64,000 nt of DNA from Planctomycetaceae bacterium (GTDB lineage Bacteria > Planctomycetota > Planctomycetia > Planctomycetales > Planctomycetaceae), in the NCBI GenBank assembly GCA_002726205.1, contig PBSL01000037.1, positions 1 through 64,000 of the forward strand, written 5' to 3'. Shown here in pieces: positions 8,421-17,700 of the stretch. The stretch's first letter is position 1. Each line of letters opens with the position of its first letter. Both the position numbers and the translations under genes were made by a program. The notes under the pieces are model-generated. The model was not told where the DNA came from and made no database searches. It saw nothing but the letters and a program-made list of their open reading frames with translations.

Positions 8421-8510
8421 TTAACTTCGCGGGGGCACTGAGGCCACCGGTACCACGTCGCACTCTGCAGCAGACCCCTGCAAAGCAGGGGTCTGCTCTT
8501 GCGCGGTCAA
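8421..8510 (-). pseudogene. Dispersed relic, copy C, with open frame
   Basis: Bases 8429-8510 match 335-416 at 75 of 82 positions without gaps. On the minus strand the frame stays open, reading QGSAAECDVVPVASVPPRS before TAA, against QGSAAECDVVPVALVPP in copy A. This shared frame supports origin from a coding sequence. It lies between two convergent genes. Confidence 0.7.
8469..8497. terminator. Perfect 13-bp hairpin between convergent genes
   Basis: The arms agcagacccctgc (8469-8481) and gcaggggtctgct (8485-8497) are perfectly complementary around a 3-base AAA loop. There is no T-run after it, so it is at best a modest bidirectional terminator for the Gfo/Idh and FG-GAP genes. It sits inside relic copy C, where copy A has a decayed version. 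Confidence 0.5.
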
Positions 8511-8528
8511 GTGAAGCCGTCGGCGAGG

Positions 8529-11393
8529 CTACTGATCGACGACCGAACGGCGAAAGTAGAACACCGGACCGAAGTCGGCACCGGTGATCACTTCGAATCG
8601 GCCGTCGCCGTCAAAATCACACGGCTCGGCCATGCGATAGTGGCCGCCGGGATGATTGGTCAGGAAGCCGGGGCTTCCCGTGAAGCGAAACAGCGGCTTG
8701 GCACGGGTGCCAACGTTCTCGAACAATCGGAGTCCGTGACCGCGGTTACCCACCGCCAGGTCGAAGTCGCCGTCCCTGTCCCAATCAAACACGCTCAGCT
8801 TGATCCGTGCATTGAGCCGTTGGCCGTAACTGCCGTCGTTCTGGTCGCCGGTGTAACCGGACGCGAAGACCGCGTTGCCGTTCTCCAGCTTGAGCCGTAC
8901 CGGTTGGTGGAGCACCAACCGGCCCGCCTTCCGTTCGCGGCGGTGAAACACCAGGTAGCCCTCGATGTCCGGAGCGATCAGGTCAATCAGCCCATCCCGG
9001 TCGAAGTCCACCGCTGCCGGGCGTGAACGAGCTCCGGAAAAAATCGGCTTGCCTTGACGGTGGACCTCGACAGCCCCGGCAAGCCGTGGCCTGGTCCGGC
9101 TGCCGATGTTTTCGTGGAACGACAATGTCGCGCCCTGCCAGCCAAGCAGCAGGTCCAGATCGCCGTCCCCGTCCCAGTCGGCCACCTCGGGATTCGTATA
9201 ACAGAAGTGCACTCCGAAGCTGACGTCGGTCATTCCCGACATCGTTCGCGGCTGGATCAGACGTCCGGCCGCACGCAACATGACCGGGGTGGCGAACTGT
9301 GGCCGGTCGCCCTTGCGACCGAGGTTCCGGCAGTAGTGAACGTAGCCGGCCTGGGATCCCAGGATCAGGTCCGGATGGCCATCACCGTTCCAGTCGGCCA
9401 CCTTGGGAATCGTGAAGATTCCAGTCGTCAGTGGCCCGCCGCGGGTGACCCACGGCGTGATGTCCCTGTACCGGGGCTTGGTGAGAGTTCCGCGGTTGGG
9501 GGCAAAGTAGAGCAATCCGTAACCCTGTTCGCGGAATACCAGGCACTTGCGGTGCTGCCTGGACCAGTCGACGAGTTCGAGCATTCCGGGGTCGGCGAGT
9601 GGCTCGTCCTGCTCCCCGAACAGGATCTGTTCCGGTTCGCCCAGTCGGGCGCGGCGATTGTCGTAAACACGTTGGTCGACCGGACGACCCAGGTTGCGGT
9701 ACAGGAACAACCCCATCGAGTTGTGCACAAGCAGGTCGGGGTCGCCATCCTCGTCGAAATCGGTGACCGTGGAACTGACGCCTCCCCAGTGCATCAGCAG
9801 GCGATCATCACGACCGGCCGTCACGATTCGCCCGGGATGAAACACCGGCTTCTCTCGAGTGCCGAGATTCCGGTGCCACCAGACGGTCCCGTAGATCTGG
9901 CCGGCCAGCAGCATGCCCTGTGGGTCGTTGCGGGGCCAGAAGGAACGCTTGAATCCCCAGCCCAGGAACGGTTGCCAGCCAACGTCAAACCCGGCCGGTG
10001 CCGGATGGCCAGAACACAGCAGGTCCAGGCGGCCGTCCCCATCCCAGTCGACGACATCGATCGTCTCGTAGGGCCACGTCCTGGTCAGGGCTTGCAACGG
10101 TTTGTCACTGGGGTCAGAGAGCGTTACCACCTTGATCGTTCCGAGGCTCCGGGCCGTCCACGCCCTGGTCTTCGGCGACGGTAAGATCAACTCGTGTCGG
10201 CTCATGGTCATCGGCGGCTTGTCGCGGGCCGAGATAACCTCGAGCTTGCCGTTGTTGTCGAGGTCCGCGATCGCCCGGCCCAGCACGGGAGCAGGCTTGT
10301 CCTGGAACCTGGCAAAGATCGGCACGCCGTTCTGGTACTGGCCCGTGTTCCTGTAGAAACGCTTCTCGGCCCAGATGTCCTTGTGCCCGTCTCCATCAAA
10401 ATCGTGAATCAGGACGTCCGGGAAGAGGTTCTTGTAGGGTGAGGGATCGATCGCGCCGAGTTGATCGCCGGGGACAAAGAGCTGGACATGCGGTTGAAAG
10501 TCGCGGGGAAAGGCACCCAGGTCACCGGTGGGCTCCATGTTGAATTGCGGCCGACGTGGCACCAGCTGGGGCTGCGGCTTGGGGCGGATTGCCTTGATTG
10601 TCGCCAGCACGGCCGGGGCCCGGTTCTGCGCCAGGATCTTCTCCGGCGTCGTCCCGCCGGGCATGAGAAACTGCGAGGTGTCCAGTGCGGTATTGCTGAC
10701 CCGCACAAAGTCGATCGCACCGGTCCATGGCCGTGTAATTTTCGGCTTGCCCCGGCTGCCACCGCGGTGGAGGCCTCCAATCGAGGTCAGTGATGAGATC
10801 GTCAACGGTCCACGATTGGCCGGCTTCTGCTTGCTGGCCACCGGTTTCCCATCGATGTAGAGCACGAGGTGTCCCCCGTCTTCGACACCCTTCACCCGCC
10901 GTACCAGGGCCACATGATGAAATTTTCCGTCGACGACGGCACGGGGTCCCGAGACGATAAGATCCAGGCCCTTGCCGGTTTTTATCAACGCGGCGATGGC
11001 CGCATCGTGACCACTCTTGACGTGTTGACGGATCCAGATTTCTCCGGTTGGACCGTTGCGGAGAAAGATGTACTGGCCGACACGCTTCTGGGTACGAACC
11101 ATTGCCTCGATGGTGAAGTCGCCGGGGAAATCGAAGGCATGAGCGTCGGGCACTTCCAGCATGCCGGAACCGTCCAGGGCAATCGCGGTCCCGTCGGGAC
11201 CGGAACCCCGGACATAGCCTGCCGGGCCGATCAGCCGGCCGTGGTTGCCAAAACCGCTGGCATCCATGACTCGTTGTTGGGACCCGGCCGCATTCCCGGC
11301 CGGCTTCTCAGCAAACCGCCACAACGCCACGGTCTGGGCCTGGGCAACGATCGGGGCAAGAAACAGACACGCAAGAAAAGACAATCGCTTCAT
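8529..11393 (-). CDS. Secreted LamG plus FG-GAP/VCBS repeat protein
   Basis: This is a 954-residue exported protein. After a signal peptide (MKRLSFLACLFLAPIVAQAQ) comes a LamG/concanavalin A-like domain, about residues 20-250 (ASGFGNHGRLIGPAG and HVALVRRVKGVEDGGHLVLY). At least nine FG-GAP-type calcium-binding motifs follow, such as DFDGDGHKDIW, DWDGDGRLDLLC, DFDEDGDPDLLV, DWNGDGHPDLIL and DWDRDGDFDLAV. These form a beta-propeller that probably binds carbohydrate or mediates adhesion. The ATG at 11393 has GGAAGGA upstream and opens directly into the signal peptide; a longer frame from 11432 adds a non-signal stretch. It lies 174 bp downstream of a DUF1501 gene on the same strand. Confidence 0.92.
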   Translation of the reverse strand: MKRLSFLACLFLAPIVAQAQTVALWRFAEKPAGNAAGSQQRVMDASGFGNHGRLIGPAGYVRGSGPDGTAIALDGSGMLEVPDAHAFDFPGDFTIEAMVRTQKRVGQYIFLRNGPTGEIWIRQHVKSGHDAAIAALIKTGKGLDLIVSGPRAVVDGKFHHVALVRRVKGVEDGGHLVLYIDGKPVASKQKPANRGPLTISSLTSIGGLHRGGSRGKPKITRPWTGAIDFVRVSNTALDTSQFLMPGGTTPEKILAQNRAPAVLATIKAIRPKPQPQLVPRRPQFNMEPTGDLGAFPRDFQPHVQLFVPGDQLGAIDPSPYKNLFPDVLIHDFDGDGHKDIWAEKRFYRNTGQYQNGVPIFARFQDKPAPVLGRAIADLDNNGKLEVISARDKPPMTMSRHELILPSPKTRAWTARSLGTIKVVTLSDPSDKPLQALTRTWPYETIDVVDWDGDGRLDLLCSGHPAPAGFDVGWQPFLGWGFKRSFWPRNDPQGMLLAGQIYGTVWWHRNLGTREKPVFHPGRIVTAGRDDRLLMHWGGVSSTVTDFDEDGDPDLLVHNSMGLFLYRNLGRPVDQRVYDNRRARLGEPEQILFGEQDEPLADPGMLELVDWSRQHRKCLVFREQGYGLLYFAPNRGTLTKPRYRDITPWVTRGGPLTTGIFTIPKVADWNGDGHPDLILGSQAGYVHYCRNLGRKGDRPQFATPVMLRAAGRLIQPRTMSGMTDVSFGVHFCYTNPEVADWDGDGDLDLLLGWQGATLSFHENIGSRTRPRLAGAVEVHRQGKPIFSGARSRPAAVDFDRDGLIDLIAPDIEGYLVFHRRERKAGRLVLHQPVRLKLENGNAVFASGYTGDQNDGSYGQRLNARIKLSVFDWDRDGDFDLAVGNRGHGLRLFENVGTRAKPLFRFTGSPGFLTNHPGGHYRMAEPCDFDGDGRFEVITGADFGPVFYFRRSVVDQ

Positions 11394-11567
11394 GGTCCTT
11401 CCACGCTTTCTTCGCAGTGTCGGGAATGACAAGACACGGCCGGCACTTCGCCAGCCTGAATCGGACGACCAGGTCCAGCGTATGACCGCGTGGTCGCCGA
11501 GACAACGATGGCCGTGCCTGCACCCCTGCGGCGTGATCGAACCTCTTTGCCGCTCGCCGGGACCCGG

Positions 11568-12944
11568 CTACAGCAGTTGAGGGATTGGACGTCCGCTGTA
11601 GAGGATCGGGATCGGACGGCCCGAGTGATCCTCGAGACCCAGTTCCGGATCAATGCCCAGGTGACGATAGATCGTCGCCAGTAGATCCTGGGGCGTGACC
11701 GGATCATTGAGTGGATGTTCTGCCCTGGAGTTGGTCTGGCCGACCACCTGCCCCATCCTCAGACCCCCACCGGCGATCAGGGCGCTGAACGCGTTGGGCC
11801 AGTGGTCGCGGCCCAGCCAGGGCCCCCCCTTCTTGCCGGGGAATGTCTTGCGGTGGGTCAACCGGGGGGTGCGGCCGAATTCCCCGCAGGCGACCACCAG
11901 GATTTTCTGGCTGAGACCTCTCTGGTGGATGTCCTCGATCAACGCGGTGATCGCCTGGTCGTACTGTGGAAACCGCTCGAGGTTGGCACGGACCAGGTGG
12001 AACGGGCCGGCGTGGTCGTCCCAGCTGAAGTTCTCGCTTTCGTCCGAGGGTGCTGTCGCATCGACGTTGATGACGGCCGCTCCCGATTCAGCCAGCCGAC
12101 GTGCCAGCAGGCAATTCTGTCCCCAGCGGTGACGGCCGTACCGGTCGCGGACCGTGTCGGGTTCGCGACCCAGGTCGAAGGCCCTTGCGATCCCTGCACT
12201 GGTCAACATGTCGAAGGCCGCCATTCGGAAATCGTCGACACCCTGCATCGAACCCGAAAGATCCAGGTCGCGTCGGAATCGGTCGAACTGGCTCACCAGC
12301 GACCTGCGGTCATCCAGCCGCTTGCCATCCACCCCCGCGGCCAGGGTCAGGTTCTTGGGGGCGTATTTCTTCTTGGAGGGATCGCCGCTGTGGAAGGCCT
12401 GGTGGCTAAGTCCCAGATAGGCAGGCTTGGTCATGAACGGCGATCGGTGCACGCCAAAGTACTGCGGCAGGCCGTCCGGCCGCGGGCCGCGCACACGACT
12501 GGCCACCATGCCGAAGTCGGGGTGCTGGGAACGGGCCTGGGAGGTCGGGTCGGGTTTGTCGGGGGTTTTTCCGGTCAGCACCTCGATACTGCCGTCGTTG
12601 TGAGCCGACATCGTGTGGTGCAGCGAGCGGATGACCGAGATCTTGTCGGCGATCCGGGCTTGCAGCGGGAAATGCTCGACGACATCCATACCGCCAACCT
12701 TCGACTGGATCGGGTTGAACGGCCCGCGATACTCGCTCGGAGCATTGGGCTTCATGTCGTAGGTTTCCAACTGGCTGGGTCCGCCCCACATCCAGAACAG
12801 GATCACCGAGGTGTCCGAGGACTGGCTTCCGGCCGCTGCCCGATGTGCCAGCAGATCCGACAACGTCATTCCGCCCAGCGCAAGCGTGCCAACCCGCATG
12901 AATTCGCGGCGAGGCATCGGTCCTGGACAGAGAAAGCTATTCAT
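11568..12944 (-). CDS. DUF1501 family secreted protein (second of three)
   Basis: This encodes a 458-residue DUF1501 protein. A Tat-type leader, PRREFMRVGTLALGGMTL, begins about residue 11. Family landmarks are LFWMWGGPSQLETYDMKP near the N-terminus, RYGRHRWGQNCLLARRLAE in the middle, ACGEFGRTPRLT, and GRDHWPNAFSALIAGGG toward the end. The likely location is outside the cytoplasmic membrane; the activity is unassigned. It is upstream of, and co-directional with, the LamG/FG-GAP gene, with which it may be cotranscribed. Unlike the first DUF1501 gene, no PSD1 gene is adjacent. Confidence 0.92.
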   Translation of the reverse strand: MNSFLCPGPMPRREFMRVGTLALGGMTLSDLLAHRAAAGSQSSDTSVILFWMWGGPSQLETYDMKPNAPSEYRGPFNPIQSKVGGMDVVEHFPLQARIADKISVIRSLHHTMSAHNDGSIEVLTGKTPDKPDPTSQARSQHPDFGMVASRVRGPRPDGLPQYFGVHRSPFMTKPAYLGLSHQAFHSGDPSKKKYAPKNLTLAAGVDGKRLDDRRSLVSQFDRFRRDLDLSGSMQGVDDFRMAAFDMLTSAGIARAFDLGREPDTVRDRYGRHRWGQNCLLARRLAESGAAVINVDATAPSDESENFSWDDHAGPFHLVRANLERFPQYDQAITALIEDIHQRGLSQKILVVACGEFGRTPRLTHRKTFPGKKGGPWLGRDHWPNAFSALIAGGGLRMGQVVGQTNSRAEHPLNDPVTPQDLLATIYRHLGIDPELGLEDHSGRPIPILYSGRPIPQLL

Positions 12945-13214
12945 CGTCGAGGCATTATCGCAGGTTATCTGACCAGCATCACGCCCATACCGGGCATGGT
13001 TTTTCCATCGACATTGTCTCTACCCGATCAACAGACCCCGCACCATCCCGAGTATGACCGATTGCCGGCATGCTGATCGCAGACGTTGACCAACCGGATC
13101 ACGCCGGGTCCCTGTCGAAACCGATGTGCTAAGCTGGCACGAGAAATCACGGACGGCCGTCGCCGACACGTTGTTTTTCCGGGCCCCTGATTGTTCCAGC
13201 GGAAAGAGTGAAAA

Positions 13215-14183
13215 ATGAGAATTCTTGTCCGACCCTGGTTGTGGTGCCTGGTGGCCGTCTCGGGAATTTCGACCTCGGTGATGGTCCCCGCCCAGCCTCG
13301 TTCTTCACCGGGCACGATTCCCGTGAAAATCCAGGGCGTGGATGTCGCCGACATTCTCCAGCGACTGGGCGCAAAGCTCGAACGGGGAACATCGAAAACG
13401 ACACTCGACGATTATTCGAATCACTTCGACCGCACCGATCCCAACCGGGACGGAAAACACACGCGGAAGGAATACGTCGACAACGGCCGCTACCTGACTC
13501 CCCAGGCACGATCCGGAATTTTTCGTGCCGCCGATGGGAATGGAGACGGGGTTGTCACCAGGGCTGAATATGTCCTGAACCGGATCATCACCGATGAAGC
13601 CAAGGAACTTGTCCAGCGAATGGACGACGATGAAGATGGACGGACCGAGCGATCCGAGTTCCTGCGGCACTCGACAAAGCGGCTTGCCAGCCCCGGGTTG
13701 GCCACCGAAGTGTTCTCGGTGCTGGATTCCAACTCCGATGGCGTGATCAACGTGCCCGAGTACCTGAGGGTCTGGGGACAGTGGGCACGCGGCGGACGGG
13801 AATCGGCCGAGAAGCGGATTGCCAAGAGGCGGGCGGAGTTGGCGGCCACGCCGGGCCAGGAAAAGGAAAGGCGTGTTGGCAGCGGGCCGCCGAATCGTCG
13901 GGGCCAGTCGAGACGACCAACGGGCGGCCGTACCGCTTCTCGCAGCCGACGAACCGGCCGTTCCAGTCCGTCCGGAGCACAGGGCAACCGTTTTGGCGGT
14001 GGCCTGCCAGGTCCCGACCAGTTCGTCGAGCGGGCACTGAGATTTGATGCCGACAAGGACGGAAAACTCGACCGCCGCGAATTGCTGAAATTCGCCGAGA
14101 GCCTGGAAGGCCGTCCCGGTGGGCGGGGAGACTCCGGGGGACGTGGACGGACCGGCGGGCGGCGTTCCAGCAAACGCCCCTGA
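13215..14183 (+). CDS. Secreted EF-hand protein
   Basis: This is a 322-residue exported protein with a hydrophobic leader (residues 6-26) and five EF-hand-like calcium loops: DRTDPNRDGKHTRKEY, ADGNGDGVVTRAEY, DDDEDGRTERSEF, DSNSDGVINVPEY and, near the C-terminus, DADKDGKLDRREL. A basic Gly/Arg/Ser-rich linker separates the first four from the last, and the tail is also Gly/Arg-rich. It probably binds calcium at the cell surface; its partner is unknown. The start has GGAAAGAG just upstream. It is convergent with the TPR lipoprotein gene, with only 6 bases between stops. Confidence 0.88.
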   Translation: MRILVRPWLWCLVAVSGISTSVMVPAQPRSSPGTIPVKIQGVDVADILQRLGAKLERGTSKTTLDDYSNHFDRTDPNRDGKHTRKEYVDNGRYLTPQARSGIFRAADGNGDGVVTRAEYVLNRIITDEAKELVQRMDDDEDGRTERSEFLRHSTKRLASPGLATEVFSVLDSNSDGVINVPEYLRVWGQWARGGRESAEKRIAKRRAELAATPGQEKERRVGSGPPNRRGQSRRPTGGRTASRSRRTGRSSPSGAQGNRFGGGLPGPDQFVERALRFDADKDGKLDRRELLKFAESLEGRPGGRGDSGGRGRTGGRRSSKRP

Positions 14184-14189
14184 CCGGGA

Positions 14190-14606
14190 CTACCTCGCCC
14201 GCAACGCCTTGGCCTCGGCGAAATCGGTTGCGGCTTTCTCCTGTTCACCCTTCTCGCGATACGCGATGCCCCGGTTACGGTAGGCCACCGCCGGGAACCT
14301 GGTCTCCAGGCGAATGGCCTCCGTGTAATCACTGATCGCGAGGTCGTATTTCTGTTTCTTGTGGTAGGCCAGGCCCCTGTTGACGTAGGCGTTGGCAAAG
14401 TCAGGCTTCAGACGGATCGCTTCCGTGAAACAAGAGATCGCGGCGTCCCAATCTTCGAGATCATAGAAGCCAATCCCCTTGCTGTGCTCGATGGCCGAAG
14501 GCCGCGGGGGCGCCCCCGGCACGTGGGGACGAGGATTGCCATCACATCCACCCAGCACCAGCAGCAACACGACAGCAGCCCGGCCCCCGGAGAATCGTCG
14601 CATCAT
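14190..14606 (-). CDS. TPR-repeat lipoprotein
   Basis: This is a 138-residue protein whose leader ends in a lipobox (VLLLVLGGC, lipidated Cys about residue 21). About three tetratricopeptide repeats follow (AISCFTEAIRLKPDFANAYV, then NRGLAYHKKQKYDLAISDYT, then NRGIAYREKGEQEKAATDF). It is expected to be membrane-anchored and to act as a protein-interaction scaffold. Transcription is convergent with the EF-hand gene. The gene is 101 bp downstream of the large heme protein gene on the same strand. Confidence 0.85.
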   Translation of the reverse strand: MMRRFSGGRAAVVLLLVLGGCDGNPRPHVPGAPPRPSAIEHSKGIGFYDLEDWDAAISCFTEAIRLKPDFANAYVNRGLAYHKKQKYDLAISDYTEAIRLETRFPAVAYRNRGIAYREKGEQEKAATDFAEAKALRAR

Positions 14607-14707
14607 GGCCTCGTCTCGACGAACACGGTCGAACCGGCAATCATCCGGAAAATTGCAGTTTGCTGTGGGGTTGTGATTCGATCAAGCAACAGACCCCGCC
14701 GCAGGAG

Positions 14708-17700
14708 CTAGCGGATCTTGCCGAGATCCGAGAGAAAGCGGACCAGGTCGAGCAACTGCTCGCGAGACAGCACCGCCGTCAGGCCGACGGGCATCACGCT
14801 GCCGGTGACCTGCTTCACTTCGATTCGCTCTTTCCTGATCGTCACCAGTTTCCTGGTGGCCAGGAGCTGTAGTACCAGGTCGCCGGATTCCTGGCCGGCC
14901 TTTGGCTTCCGCTCGTAGCCCTGGTGAATCCTGCCGTCATCGGTAACCACCTGGACGACCGAAAAACCTTCCTTGACCTGGCGGTTGGGCCACAGCAGTT
15001 CCTCGACAATCCGCTCCGGCGAGAGTGTCGTCCCGATCGCCGTCAGGTCCGGCCCGGTCCCGCCACCACTGCCCCCCACCCTGTGACACGACCCGCAGGC
15101 CAGGTTCTTGAACAGCACACCACCCCGTGTCACCGTGCCCGACCTGGCCGCGTCAGCGGCCAGCTTCTTGACGAACGGTTCGCTGTACTCGGGAGCCTTG
15201 CTCGACGCGGCCACCGAGTTGTTGAAGATCCCGAGCAGTTCCCGGTTTGAGTGCCCGGTTGAGAACAGTGATTTCAACAACTGCCGCGCGACCTGCGGCT
15301 TGAGCTTGTGCGACTGCAACGCTGTCGCCAACGCCTGTGCCCCACCGGTTCGATTCACGAACGCCGCCAGGGTGGCCGTCGCATCGGCCGCTGCCAGGCC
15401 TTCCCCGTCGAACAGGTCGGCCGCACACTCGGCCGCCAGGCGTGAATCGATCAGGACGAGCCCTCGCACGGCCGCCGACCTCAGCAGCAGCGGGTGTGGC
15501 GGCCTGGCAGTACGTTCGAGGACATCACGTCCGCCGGGGTCCTTCAGTGCGATCAGCGCCCCGAACGCGGCTTCCCGTACCGGGACCGACAGCCTGTCAT
15601 CAGTAGCCACCGCCAGGACCGCATCCCGCGTTCCGCTCACTTTCCAGAGACCGGCCAGGTCTAACGAGCGGGCTCGTACGCCGGCATGCGCCGTCGCGAT
15701 CAGCTTCCCGAGCTTCCCGACCAGGTCCCCCGCGGGACGAGCGTCGCGGAATCCGGCCACCGCGACCAAGCGGGCCAACGCCTCGGCATGAAGATCCATG
15801 TCGTAACGGCCGTCTTGCGTGAACCGTTGCGGATCGAGTCCGTAATCCCGCAGGTCGTCGGGTCCGCCGACCGCCAGGATCGCCGCGATCGCTGCCGACC
15901 TCGTCGCCCGATCCAGGCCGTCGCCGGCCAGCAGCTTCTTCAGGCTCGCCACCACATCGCGACCACCGGCTTCGTTCAACACAGCCGCCAGTTGACCGGG
16001 CCGCTCGAACACCAGTTCACCTCGACGTAACGCCGGCAGCCAGTAAGGCACCAGGTGATGTACCGCCTGCTTGAACGCGTAGTCAATCCACCCGTCCCTG
16101 GGCCTGTCGACGACGCGGGCAACCACCTCGATCGACCTGGCCGACGGAATCGCAGCACAGGCCAGCACCGCCTCCATCCGCACCCGCGGAACCTCATCGG
16201 CAACACGGGCAGCCAGCAGATCCAGAGGACGGTCCAGCCGATCGTGCCAACGCCCGACGATGCGGGCGGCATAGGCACGGGCCCGTGAATCGCCGGCCTG
16301 CAACAGTCGGTCCAGCAGAGCCGGTCGCACCACTTCGATCGTCGCGAAAGCGCCCAGCGCTTCGTAGAGCTGGTGCTCGTACCCGGGCAGTTTCGGATCC
16401 AGAGAGCGAATCCACACGTCCAGCGAACGGGCAACCGTCCGACTGTCGCGAGTGGTCAGGGCCCGCTTGGCCTGGTATCGCGTCCAGTGCTCCGGCGCCT
16501 TGAGAGCGTCGAGCACGTCATCGATCGGTGCCCTGGAAAGATCGGGCGGCTTGATGATCGGCTCGCTGGTCGACAATCGCCAGATTCGCCCGTGGGCCTT
16601 GTCTCGCTTGGGATCACGGTAGGCATCGTCCTGGTGACAGGTGACCGGGTTGTACCAGTCAACCACGTAGATGGCACCGTCGGGGCCCTGCTTGACATCG
16701 ACGGGTCGGAAATTGCGGTGCCGCGAGTGCAGGATCGGTTCCTTCCACTGCAACGAGAACCCGGCCCCTTCCTGGCTGACCGAGAATCGCTTGACCCGGT
16801 TGGGCTTGAAGTCCCCGATGACAAAATCTCCCTGCATCGATTCGGGAAGATGCCGCCCGTCCAGGTAACCAATTCCGCAGTAGCCGCCGGGTTTTCCAAT
16901 CGTCGGCAAACGCAACCGGTGCGTGGTGGGAACCTGGCCCGGTGACAGGTAGGTCACACCCCCTGCGCCGTCGACGCTGAAGACCTGGCCCCACGCGTCA
17001 AAGGCAACCCCCCAGGGATTTCCCGGCCCCATCATGTCATCGAGCAGGGGCTGCAGCTGCAATCGCCGTGGCCGAAAGCGGTAAAACCCCGCCTGGAACA
17101 GGTTGCTCGTTCCCCAGGGAGTTTCCACCCGTGATTCGCAACCATCACCCTGGCCGAAATACAGCTCACCACCCGGACTCCAGATGAACGAATTGACAGT
17201 CTGGTGTGAGTCCCCATTGCCAAATCCACCCAGCACGACCCGGCGGCGGTCGGCCTTGCCGTCGTTGTCGGTGTCCTGCAGGAACAACAACTCGGTGTTC
17301 TGCCCGACATAGATGCCGCCATCGCCCCACTCCAGCCCCGTCGGAATATTCAGGCCCTCGGCAAAGACGATCGCCTTGTCCGCCACGCCATCCCGATCGG
17401 TGTCCTCCAGCCGAATGATCTTGTCGTTGGGCAGGTCTCCGGGAAACACGTGCGGGTAGGTCGTGGTGACGGCCACGTACATGTGACCCGACGGATCCCA
17501 CCGCAGGGCAATCGGCGATGTCAGCCCCTGCTTTTCGGAGGCGAACAGGTTGATCTGCAACCCCTTGGAAACCGAAAACGACGCGAGCTCGGCCTTGATG
17601 TCGGCCTGCGGTGCCGCGTGCAAGACCTCGGGTTTCGGCCGATTGCTGCCGGGATCCTTCTTGCCGTCGGCGATCGCCCAGACACGCTGCTCGGCTCGCT

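Noticed and set aside
11715-13076. Plus-strand open frame of 453 codons opposite the second DUF1501 gene
   Set aside because: It is a shadow of the DUF1501 gene, with no leader or motif of its own. The same applies to long antisense frames at 9054-10184, 17450-18625, 18571-19902, 26098-27291 and 48019-49077.
13030-14705. Short shared string caacagaccccgc near 13033 and 14688
   Set aside because: Thirteen bases in GC-rich intergenic DNA is too short to call a repeat family.
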